9,506 nt of DNA, from positions 1 to 9,506 of the forward strand of contig CAIRNL010000620.1 of the NCBI GenBank assembly GCA_903879975.1. The letters are read 5' to 3'. The notes beneath the pieces were generated by a model. The model was not told where the DNA came from, made no database searches, and saw nothing but the letters and a program-made list of their open reading frames with translations. This DNA is from an uncultured Chloroflexota bacterium (GTDB lineage: Bacteria; Chloroflexota; Anaerolineae; Caldilineales; Caldilineaceae). Positions 1-6,582 of this stretch are shown one piece after another; position 1 is the first letter of the stretch, and every line of letters begins with the position of its first letter. The position numbers and the translations under genes were made by a program.

Positions 1-329
1 ACCTGGGCTACGCCGGCCGCAAAGGCTACAGCCTGGTGACAGGGCAATTGTTCATGCCAGAAGTCTGGTTTAGTGACGCCTATGCCACCAAGCGACAGGC
101 CTGTGGCGTGCCAGCAGACTTGGCGTTCCAGACCAAACCTGAACTCGGTCTGACACTGCTGCAAGATACCGTTGCACGGGACACTTTGCCGTTTCAGTGG
201 GTTGCAGCCGATGCGCTGTATAGTTGTTCACATACCGGCGGATTGATGCAATTTTCGCGTGTAGAACAGTCCTACGTGGTTGGCCGCTGCAATTTGCTGT
301 TTTTCATCGAGGCGTCGGTTCTGCACTGA
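1..329 (+). pseudogene. IS701-like DDE transposase remnant, truncated at both ends
   Basis: The reading frame is open from base 3 (LGYAGRKGYSL...) and runs to a stop at 327-329. The stretch through GQLFMPEVWFSD, GVPADLAFQTKPEL and LPFQWVAADALY matches the central catalytic part of IS701-type transposases: the 'LY-P--W--D' block, the 'F-TKP' block and 'WV-AD--Y', whose Asp (codon 210-212) would be the second acidic residue of the DDE triad. After ADALYS the similarity stops. The last ~35 residues are unrelated to the family as far as I can tell, and the third catalytic residue is missing. The N-terminal half lies outside the window, or is also gone. No terminal inverted repeat is visible. It is best read as a dead IS fragment ending 11 bp from the tRNA gene. 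Family assignment is by motif recall only. Confidence 0.7.
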
Positions 330-339
330 ACAACAAGAG

Positions 340-413
340 CGCCCGCGGCTGGACTTGAACCAGCGGCCTAGGACTTAGGAGATCCTCGCTCTATCCACCT
401 GAGCTACGCGGGC
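340..413 (-). tRNA. tRNA-Arg (anticodon CCT)
   Basis: The minus strand folds into a complete cloverleaf. A perfect 7-bp acceptor stem pairs 407-413 with 341-347, and base 340 gives discriminator G. The D arm is GCTC/GAGC. The anticodon stem is AGGAT/GTCCT with loop CTCCTAA (375-381). The T arm is GCTGG/CCAGC around a TTCAAGT loop. Anticodon positions 377-379 read CCT, which decodes the arginine codon AGG. The 3' CCA is not encoded (CTC follows the discriminator), so it must be added post-transcriptionally. The gene stands alone, reads away from moxR, and has its own promoter just upstream. Confidence 0.95.
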
Positions 414-427
414 ATTTGATCGTGCCT

Positions 428-457
428 ACCATAGCATAGGCAGTCGGGAATCGTCAA
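428..457 (-). promoter_or_regulatory. Sigma-70-type promoter of tRNA-Arg
   Basis: On the minus strand, TTGACG (452-457) and TATGGT (428-433) are separated by 18 bp. The -10 ends 14 nt before the mature tRNA 5' end, which leaves a leader of about 7 nt. That is normal for a tRNA gene. A 6-bp inverted repeat (TGCCTA at 423-428, TAGGCA at 437-442) spans the -10. It may be chance. Confidence 0.55.
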
Positions 458-496
458 AGGATTCAGGCAACACGGACACATCGCAGGCATCTGCGG

Positions 497-525
497 CTGA
501 CAAAAAATACCTTTTGCGGCATACT
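497..525 (+). promoter_or_regulatory. Promoter of the moxR operon; predicts a leaderless mRNA
   Basis: CTGACA (497-502) matches the -35 consensus at 5 of 6 bases. CATACT (520-525) matches the -10 at 4 of 6, and the spacer is 17 bp. Transcription starting 7 nt beyond the -10 would begin at about 532, which is the A of the first in-frame ATG of the ATPase gene. No Shine-Dalgarno sequence precedes that ATG, consistent with a leaderless transcript. Confidence 0.5.
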
Positions 526-531
526 TCAGAC

Positions 532-1482
532 ATGGAACAGATTAAAAGATTTGCCGATCGCCTGCGCGCCAATATTCGAACGGTGATTGTGGGCAAGGAT
601 CAGACCGTCGACGCCCTGCTCATTGCCCTGCTCTGCGAAGGCCACGTCCTGCTCGAAGATGTACCGGGCGTCGGCAAGACGATGCTGGCGCGCGCGCTGG
701 CCATCAGCCTCCACGCCGATTTCCGGCGCATCCAGTGCACGCCAGACTTGCTGCCCAGCGATATCACCGGCGTCAGCATCTTCAACCAGGAGACGCACAC
801 GTTCCAGTTCGTGCCCGGGCCGGCATTTACCAACATTCTGCTCGCCGACGAGATCAACCGTGCCACGCCGCGTGCCCAGTCGGCGTTGCTCGAATGTATG
901 GGCGAACGCCAGATCACCGTCGACGGCGCAACGCGACCCTTGCCGCGCCCCTTCCTGGTGCTGGCCACACAGAATCCCATCGAATTTGAAGGCACTTTTC
1001 CGCTGCCTGAAGCGCAACTCGACCGCTTTCTCTTCAAGGTGAACATCGGCTACCTGGCACCGGCAGAGGAGGAAGCTATGTTGCTTGCCCTGGGCGGACG
1101 CCATCCGATCGAAGGGCTGGCTGCCGTCGCCGATGGAGTTGAAATTCCTCGGCTGGCCGAGTCAATCTGGAACGTCCGCGTAGACGAATCCGTGCGCAAG
1201 TACATCGTGGCGCTGATCCAAGCGACGCGCACGCACCCAGACCTGGTGCTCGGCGCCAGCCCACGCGGCTCGCTGGCACTCTACCGGGCAGCGCAGGCGC
1301 GTGCAGCGGTCGCCGGCCGTCCATTCGTACTCCCGGACGACGTGCAGGCAATCGTGCCGCTCGCGCTGCCACACCGCTGCATCGTCAAGCCCGAGAGCGC
1401 GTTGCGCGGCCGAACTGCACAGGCCATTGTCGCCTCATTGCTCGAGAAGACACCGCTGGACCTCGGCACCGTCGAGCGCTAG
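532..1482 (+). CDS. MoxR-family AAA+ ATPase
   Basis: A 316-aa protein of normal length for the family. AAA+ core landmarks in order: Walker A GVGKT at residues 46-50, Walker B LLADE with D106-E107 followed by INRATPRAQ, sensor 1 in ATQNP (about 145-149), the MoxR signature GTFPLPEAQLDRF with R165 as the likely arginine finger, and sensor 2 in GASPRG (about R245). A small helical lid domain follows. MoxR proteins are cytoplasmic hexameric ATPases thought to act as chaperones that mature or remodel partner complexes, often with vWA/DUF58 proteins. The next gene is such a partner, 42 bp downstream, so the two are almost certainly one operon. I prefer the ATG at 532: the in-frame TTG at 514 lacks an SD and sits inside the promoter. 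Substrate unknown. Confidence 0.95.
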   Translation: MEQIKRFADRLRANIRTVIVGKDQTVDALLIALLCEGHVLLEDVPGVGKTMLARALAISLHADFRRIQCTPDLLPSDITGVSIFNQETHTFQFVPGPAFTNILLADEINRATPRAQSALLECMGERQITVDGATRPLPRPFLVLATQNPIEFEGTFPLPEAQLDRFLFKVNIGYLAPAEEEAMLLALGGRHPIEGLAAVADGVEIPRLAESIWNVRVDESVRKYIVALIQATRTHPDLVLGASPRGSLALYRAAQARAAVAGRPFVLPDDVQAIVPLALPHRCIVKPESALRGRTAQAIVASLLEKTPLDLGTVER

Positions 1483-1524
1483 GAGAGAACCCTTGCTCGC
1501 CCCCCCGCCCCGCTTCACTTCCTC

Positions 1525-2721
1525 ATGAACAATCTCTTCTGGGCGCTGCTCGCCCTGTTTCTGATCGCTGCACTCGTGCGCATGGACTGGGTATATTACC
1601 TGGTGTACCTGGTGGGTGGCGTCTGGGTCTTTTCGCACTGGTGGATTCGGCGCAGCCTGAACCACCTGCGCATGGAGCGTGTCATACAGCCCTACGCCTT
1701 CACAAACGAACAGGTGCCGGTGCAAGTTCGCATTGACAACCGCGCCTGGCTGCCGCTGGCCTGGCTCCAGATCCGCGAGACGGTCCCGCCTGACCTGCGC
1801 AACAACCCAGAGTACCATGTGGTGACGAGCGTCGGCGGTCGCAGCGCCGTCGATTATCGCTATCAACTGTACTGCCGGCGGCGCGGCTACTACAAGGTCG
1901 GGCCGTTGGTGCTGGGCACGAGCGATCTCTTTGGCTTTGTCGAGGCGCGCTGGAACGAAGCTGGGGACAGCGCCCTCATCGTGTATCCCCAGATCGTGCC
2001 GCTGAGCCGACTGGGGTTGAGCAGCCGTGTGCCCTTCGGTGCACTCTCGACCCGCCGCCAGATTGCCGAAGACCCAACCAGGCTGACCGGCGTGCGCAGC
2101 TATGCCGGCGGCGACAGCCTGCGGCGTATTCACTGGAAGGCCACTGCCCACGAAGGGACGCTGCTCGTTAAAAAATTCCAGCCGTCCCAGGAACTCCCGC
2201 TCTTCATCGCACTCGACCTGGCGCGCAATGCATACCCGCAACGCACCGTCGCCATGCACAGCGAGTGGGCCGTCTCCGTCGCTGCATCGGTCGCCAACCA
2301 TATGAGCGAACGGCGCCAGCCGGTGGGACTGGCTTCCAATGGGCACGATCCCCTCAGCGACCACCAAGCTGCAGCTATCCCCGCGCGCGCTGGCCGCGAC
2401 CACCTGATGACCCTCCTGAGTGTATTGGCCCGCATCCAGCTCAACAGCACGGCCCCACCCCTCCACGAATGGTTGCCGTCCGCCACTGCCGGACTGGCCT
2501 GGGGCACGACACTCGTCGTGGTGACCCCGCAGTTGCAGGACACCGCACTCTGGACATTGCACCATATCTTCCGCCGCGGCTCGAATGTCACCGTCCTGGT
2601 CTGCGCCGGTCAGCCGGGCCTTGGCATCCTGCAGGAACGTGGTCAGCAGCTTGGCGTGACGGTCGTCAGCACGGTGTGGGAAAGTGACCTGCGCGCCATG
2701 GCCGAGAATCCGGGCGCATGA
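1525..2721 (+). CDS. DUF58 domain membrane protein, MoxR partner
   Basis: A 398-aa protein. Two hydrophobic segments at about residues 3-19 and 22-41 anchor the N-terminus in the membrane. A beta-rich middle region follows (REVP/RGYYKVGPLVL-type, about 60-150). The DUF58 signature lies at 193-211, with YAGGDSLRRIHWKATAHEG fitting the Y-x-G-D-x-x-R-x-I-x-W-K pattern. The C-terminal half resembles a vWA-like fold, but the expected metal site after the first strand reads FIALDLARN (227-235). It keeps the Asp but lacks the two serines of a DxSxS motif, so metal binding is doubtful. The start is set by the membrane helix. No SD is visible in the C-rich leader, so translation probably depends on coupling to moxR upstream. 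Family role: partner of MoxR ATPases, exact function unknown. Confidence 0.9.
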   Translation: MNNLFWALLALFLIAALVRMDWVYYLVYLVGGVWVFSHWWIRRSLNHLRMERVIQPYAFTNEQVPVQVRIDNRAWLPLAWLQIRETVPPDLRNNPEYHVVTSVGGRSAVDYRYQLYCRRRGYYKVGPLVLGTSDLFGFVEARWNEAGDSALIVYPQIVPLSRLGLSSRVPFGALSTRRQIAEDPTRLTGVRSYAGGDSLRRIHWKATAHEGTLLVKKFQPSQELPLFIALDLARNAYPQRTVAMHSEWAVSVAASVANHMSERRQPVGLASNGHDPLSDHQAAAIPARAGRDHLMTLLSVLARIQLNSTAPPLHEWLPSATAGLAWGTTLVVVTPQLQDTALWTLHHIFRRGSNVTVLVCAGQPGLGILQERGQQLGVTVVSTVWESDLRAMAENPGA

Positions 2722-2764
2722 CCGCGCCAAACCCATAGACCAACCGGAACAGGCAGGTAAAGGC

Positions 2765-3391
2765 ATGAAGCTACAGCATTCTGTGGAAGCCGAGGAATGG
2801 ACCCAACTGCGAGCGCAGTGGGGCAATGTCCCCCTGGAAGAAGCCACACTCACCGTCGCCCCACCTTTCCTGACCGGCGAGCACCAGATGCTCGTCTCCG
2901 ACGGGCGACGCGCTGAAATCTGCTACATCATGCACCGCGGGGACCCGGCAGACGGCGTACTGCTGCATATCAAGACTTTTTACCCGGCTGGAGCGTTTCG
3001 CTTGCCGACCGGCGGCATTCATACCGGTGAAGCCGTGGCCGAGACACTGGCGCGCGAGATCTTCGAGGAGACAGGGCTGATCCTGGGCGATGGGGCGGAG
3101 CAGGTGCAGGTGCAACGCTTCCTGGGCGTGCTGGCCTACACGCTGAGCCATCCGCAGCTAGGAAATGCGCCCTTTGCCACCTACCACTTTCTGGTACGCA
3201 TGCCCGACCAGGCGACGTTGGCGCCACAGGACCCTGCAGAGTCCATCGGTGGATGGGAATGGCGGCCGGCGCGGGACCTGGGCACAGTCGCAGATCGGCT
3301 GCAACAAGTCGGGCAGGAGTCGGCGGCGTGGGCAGACTGGGGACGATTTCGGGCGCTCAGCCACCGCTTTGTGGCGCAACAACTGGCGTAA
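2765..3391 (+). CDS. Nudix hydrolase
   Basis: A 208-aa protein carrying a perfect Nudix box Gx5Ex7REUxEExGU: G83, E89, R97-E98, E101-E102 and G104 (GGIHTGE ... AREIFEETGL). These acidic residues bind Mg2+, and members hydrolyse a nucleoside diphosphate linked to another moiety. An N-terminal extension of about 50 residues precedes the fold. The tail holds GGWEWRPARDL, a typical final strand and helix. Substrate cannot be told from the sequence. The ATG at 2765 is chosen because AGG-rich SD sequence (2755-2763, AGGTAAAGG) lies just upstream; an in-frame start at 2684 would overlap the DUF58 gene and lacks support. It lies 43 bp after the DUF58 stop, on the same strand, so it could be the third cistron, although no functional link is known to me. 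Confidence 0.92.
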   Translation: MKLQHSVEAEEWTQLRAQWGNVPLEEATLTVAPPFLTGEHQMLVSDGRRAEICYIMHRGDPADGVLLHIKTFYPAGAFRLPTGGIHTGEAVAETLAREIFEETGLILGDGAEQVQVQRFLGVLAYTLSHPQLGNAPFATYHFLVRMPDQATLAPQDPAESIGGWEWRPARDLGTVADRLQQVGQESAAWADWGRFRALSHRFVAQQLA

Positions 3392-3393
3392 AG

Positions 3394-4134
<741 letters not shown>

Positions 4135-4163
4135 GAGTTCACTCCTGGACGCCGGCCTGGGGA

Positions 4164-4184
4164 GGGCGAATCGGTAAATCGCCC
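4164..4184 (-). repeat. Small inverted repeat in the leader of the RAM gene
   Basis: GGGCGA (4164-4169) and TCGCCC (4179-4184) form a perfect 6-bp inverted repeat with a 9-nt centre. It lies between the predicted promoter and the SD of the RAM gene, so it could be an mRNA hairpin or an operator. No family is recognisable and it may be chance in GC-rich DNA. Confidence 0.3.
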
Positions 4185-4218
4185 GACTGGCTGTCCCCGC
4201 CTGAGCATCCCGATGATC

Positions 4219-4247
4219 AGTGTAAGGCCACAAACGATCTATGCCAA
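4219..4247 (-). promoter_or_regulatory. Sigma-70-type promoter of the RAM-domain gene
   Basis: On the minus strand, TTGGCA (4242-4247, 5 of 6 matches to TTGACA) and TACACT (4219-4224, 4 of 6) are separated by exactly 17 bp. Transcription would start near 4212, giving a leader of about 78 nt that contains the 4164-4184 inverted repeat and the AGGAG. The -35 begins 3 bp after the U-tract of the upstream terminator, so the two units are tightly packed but insulated. Confidence 0.55.
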
Positions 4248-4250
4248 ATG

Positions 4251-4285
4251 ACAGAAAACCGGGGAGAGTCCCACGCTCTCCCCGG
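4251..4285 (-). terminator. Intrinsic terminator of the secreted-protein gene
   Basis: A perfect 10-bp GC-rich stem (CCGGGGAGAG at 4259-4268 with CTCTCCCCGG at 4276-4285) encloses a 7-nt loop. On the minus strand it is followed directly by TTTTCTGT (4258 down to 4251). It lies 55 bp past the stop codon at 4340 and ends that transcription unit just before the promoter of the next gene. Confidence 0.9.
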
Positions 4286-4339
4286 CAGTCTTCCCCGTAA
4301 CAGGCAGGTCCAGGGCGCCGTACACCCTTGGATCTCCGG

Positions 4340-6208
4340 CTACTCCACTATCCCAATCAGCTTGACTGCGTCGATCTCGTTCCAACCGGGCACAGCCGGC
4401 TCGTCGATCGTCAGACGCACCTGATTGGTGGCAAATTCGACAGAAGTCAACGCCGGACTGAAGATGGCGACGTTTTCGCCGGCGGTGTCTGCCGTGCCTT
4501 CCCACACGACGACCCATTCATCGGTGTTGGGGTCGAGTACCTCGATCAGGACGATGGCACCTGGGTTGTAACTCTCGTAAATCTCGATACCGGCGGGAAT
4601 GACCGGCACATCGAAGGCGAGCACCAGGCTCTCAACCTCGCTGTCGGCAGAGGCCGCAGCCCAGGCCGTCGGCGTGTCGCCGCCGTCGAGTGTGTCGGGT
4701 TCGCCAGTTGCCTGCTGCGCCGACCAGTTGGTGTCGCCGTATGCGCTGCTGGCTTCAGCGCTCGTCGCCCACTGCTCCGTCAAGCCCATATCAGCGGCAG
4801 GTTCCTCAGCGGCAGGCTCCTCCTCCGCGGGCGCAGTCCCTTCCCCGCCGATCAGGTCGGTCAATGCGCCGGTGGAAGCAAGGATCGTGAAATCAGAATC
4901 GTCCGCATACGAGGCATCGACCGTGACGATGTAAACGCCAGGCTCTGCGGCAAAGAGCGCCGCGACCTCGCGCGAACCGGACGCATAGGAACTGTCGCTG
5001 GCTGTCTGCTCACCTTCGACGTACTGCGCCAGGGTCAGATCCAGGTCTTCATCCGCCGGACCGGCGAGCACGACAATGACGAACTGCTCCGGCTCCGTCA
5101 CCTCGAGCAGATAACCGGCCTGCTCGCCTGCACCCACGCTGCCGGATACCGCCGTATCGAGCTCTAGCGCGCTGGCCACTTCGCCCTGTTCGACCAGCAC
5201 ACTGTAGGCTGCCCCCTCGCTGCTGGTCGTCAATCGGACGTAATAGGTGCCTGCCTGCGGTGCGATGAACTGCAGCACAGCAGCTTCATCGCCAGCCGAG
5301 TACTCGTACCACATCTCAGAATCCGGCTGTGTGCCGGCAGCGACGCTGAGATCGGCTTCCTCTTCGGCCCCGGCCTGAATCGTCACTGAAGCGCCTGCTT
5401 CGGATACCTCGAACTGGTAGATGTCGCTGTCGCTGGCCTGCACCAGTTCACCGCGGGTCTCGACCCCCAGTTCGAGGACCGGTGCCGGGCCGCTGAGGAA
5501 GACGCTGACCTGCAACTCAGAACCCCCTTCTGTCGGGGTGACGGTCACATCGTAGGTGCCGCCGCGGGTCGTGAACTGCACGATTTCAGCTTGGTCGGTA
5601 GACGTGCTCCAGTAGTCGAGGTCCTCACTGTAGACCTCCACCGAGTAGACATCATCGTCGCCGCCCTGGACGAGCAACGACACCTGCTGCGGATAGGCCG
5701 ACTCTTCGATCGTCAGCGTGGCATACAGCGGATTGCCTACGTCGCTTGTCACAAAAACCGCGCCGTTGAAGAGTTCGCCCGGCTCGTCGGAATCTTCCTC
5801 CATACTGCCGGCCTCGATGCCCACCACAAAGGCCAGCTCTGCCTTGGCCTGCGCGGTGAAGGTCAGCACGTACTCCTCTGCATTCAGATCGATCAAGATT
5901 TCGCCCTGCATGGCGTCACGATAGAGTTCGCTGCCGTCCGCGGCGGCAATCACCAGATCGAAGTCAGCCGGATCGCCCTCTCCCATATACACCACGGTGT
6001 ATGTGCCGTCGATGGGCACAGCAAGGCTGAACTCCATGCTCTGCCCCTCATCCAAACTGGCCTGGGCGAACTCGCCAAGCAGGAGTGGACGAGGGCCGTC
6101 CTGTGCCAGCGCAGCCGCATACAACGCAGGTACAGGCCAGAGGAAACCCAGCAAACCCAGCAGGACGACAAGCTGGCCCAGCGAAGGTCGAATGTGCAAT
6201 GCTTTCAT
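4340..6208 (-). CDS. Secreted protein with four PPC-like modules and a discoidin-like C-terminal domain
   Basis: A 622-aa acidic protein. Residues 1-35 form a Sec signal peptide: basic start, hydrophobic LGQLVVLLGLLGFLW, likely cleavage after ALA35. Four beta-sandwich modules follow at about 43-137, 147-238, 244-341 and 346-444. Each has a G-[TV]-Y-x-V-type strand (at about 68, 217, 320 and 424), typical of bacterial pre-peptidase C-terminal (PPC) domains. A low-complexity Ala/Glu/Pro linker (about 455-474) leads to a C-terminal domain (about 476-621) with WATSAEASSAYGDTNWSA, ATGEPD, YESYNPGAI and VWEGTADT. That pattern resembles discoidin/F5-8C-like carbohydrate-binding domains. No protease or other catalytic domain and no membrane or sortase anchor are visible, so it is probably an extracellular binding or adhesion protein. 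AGGAG (6216-6220) lies 7 nt before the ATG at 6208, which is preferred over the ATG at 6214 that abuts the SD. Confidence 0.85.
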   Translation of the reverse strand: MKALHIRPSLGQLVVLLGLLGFLWPVPALYAAALAQDGPRPLLLGEFAQASLDEGQSMEFSLAVPIDGTYTVVYMGEGDPADFDLVIAAADGSELYRDAMQGEILIDLNAEEYVLTFTAQAKAELAFVVGIEAGSMEEDSDEPGELFNGAVFVTSDVGNPLYATLTIEESAYPQQVSLLVQGGDDDVYSVEVYSEDLDYWSTSTDQAEIVQFTTRGGTYDVTVTPTEGGSELQVSVFLSGPAPVLELGVETRGELVQASDSDIYQFEVSEAGASVTIQAGAEEEADLSVAAGTQPDSEMWYEYSAGDEAAVLQFIAPQAGTYYVRLTTSSEGAAYSVLVEQGEVASALELDTAVSGSVGAGEQAGYLLEVTEPEQFVIVVLAGPADEDLDLTLAQYVEGEQTASDSSYASGSREVAALFAAEPGVYIVTVDASYADDSDFTILASTGALTDLIGGEGTAPAEEEPAAEEPAADMGLTEQWATSAEASSAYGDTNWSAQQATGEPDTLDGGDTPTAWAAASADSEVESLVLAFDVPVIPAGIEIYESYNPGAIVLIEVLDPNTDEWVVVWEGTADTAGENVAIFSPALTSVEFATNQVRLTIDEPAVPGWNEIDAVKLIGIVE

Positions 6209-6237
6209 TCCCATTCTCCTGATTCAAACAAACTGAG

Positions 6238-6243
6238 ATGATA
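6238..6243 (-). promoter_or_regulatory. Possible -10 element of the secreted-protein gene
   Basis: On the minus strand TATCAT matches TATAAT at 5 of 6 bases. It would place the start near 6231, leaving a short leader of about 23 nt with the AGGAG in it. No good -35 is found 16-18 bp upstream. A second weak candidate is TTGTGG, a 17-bp gap, then TATGAA farther upstream (about 6281-6310). Neither is strong. Confidence 0.3.
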
Positions 6244-6344
6244 GGATGTTGAATACGACGGCTACGATTCGAAGGCGGACATTCATAACTACTACCATCC
6301 TAACCCACAATGTCACCCCTTCGCAATACCCCCACCCGGATCAA

Positions 6345-6364
6345 AAAATTTGTGCGTCCCGCAC
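6345..6364 (-). terminator. Weak hairpin plus T-tract in the divergent intergenic region
   Basis: GTGCG (6352-6356) and CGCAC (6360-6364) form a 5-bp stem with a 3-nt loop. On the minus strand the stem is followed by AAA and then six T residues (around 6343-6349). This could stop or attenuate minus-strand transcription running towards the secreted-protein gene. The stem is short and three A residues separate it from the T-tract, so it is a marginal terminator. Confidence 0.25.
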
Positions 6365-6380
6365 GACGGATCAAGGTCGA

Positions 6381-6501
6381 CGGCGGCGCAGAGGGCTGGA
6401 GGAAGGTCAGGACGCTCCTCGAGTTGACACAAGCGGGCGATGCTGGGACAATCGACTCTCATGGCGTTCCTGGTTTGTGAACGCCTCCCTCTGCGCCGCC
6501 G
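6381..6501. repeat. 15-bp perfect inverted repeat enclosing a 91-bp segment with a promoter
   Basis: CGGCGGCGCAGAGGG (6381-6395) recurs as its exact reverse complement at 6487-6501. The 91 bp between hold a good plus-strand sigma-70 promoter (6424-6452). They also hold internal inverted repeats: GAGGA/TCCTC (6399-6403, 6416-6420), GAGTTGA/TCGACTC with one T.G pair (6421-6427, 6452-6458) and GGCGTTC/GAACGCC (6463-6469, 6479-6485). The segment lies in the 374-bp gap between the divergent secreted-protein gene (start 6208) and the PEP-synthase-like gene (start 6583). That gap otherwise shows no gene. From the internal promoter only the right arm would be transcribed, so the long pairing acts at DNA level or in read-through RNA. 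It could be an invertible promoter, a structured RNA, or the remnant of a small mobile element. No target-site duplication is seen. Confidence 0.75.
6424..6452 (+). promoter_or_regulatory. Sigma-70-type promoter of the PEP-synthase-like/cobT operon
   Basis: A consensus -35 TTGACA (6424-6429), a 17-bp spacer and GACAAT (6447-6452, 4 of 6 to TATAAT) predict a start near 6459. The leader would be about 124 nt and contain the GGCGTTC/GAACGCC hairpin (6463-6485) right at its 5' end. A GGCGCC pair (6510-6515, 6557-6562) could form a second stem. The whole promoter lies inside the inverted-repeat segment and its -35 and -10 overlap the arms of a smaller inverted repeat. Confidence 0.6.
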
Positions 6502-6582
6502 ACCGGTGTGGCGCCTGAAGACCCAGCCAGGTGTTTTCGAGTGGAAGGACGGCTCGGGCGCCTAGACGAGGAATGTCGCGTG

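Noticed and set aside
1435..2853. A 472-codon open frame on the minus strand opposite the DUF58 gene
   Set aside because: It mirrors the codon pattern of the well-supported plus-strand DUF58 gene; its product is Cys/His/Gln-rich, with no recognisable domain and no SD.
6381..6501. MITE with 15-bp terminal inverted repeats
   Set aside because: No target-site duplication flanks the arms and no second copy occurs in the window. It is not excluded, so it is kept as an alternative in the finding.
6246..6518. A 90-codon plus-strand frame in the divergent intergenic region
   Set aside because: No SD, an atypical Thr/Arg-rich product, and it runs through the inverted repeat and the promoter; treated as non-coding.
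6396..6582. Cobalamin riboswitch or RNase P-like core before the PEP-like/cobT operon
   Set aside because: GAGGAAGGTCAGGACGCTCC looks superficially like the RNase P GAGGAAAGTCC region and like a B12 box, but none of the other conserved elements of either RNA are present and the predicted transcript starts downstream of it.
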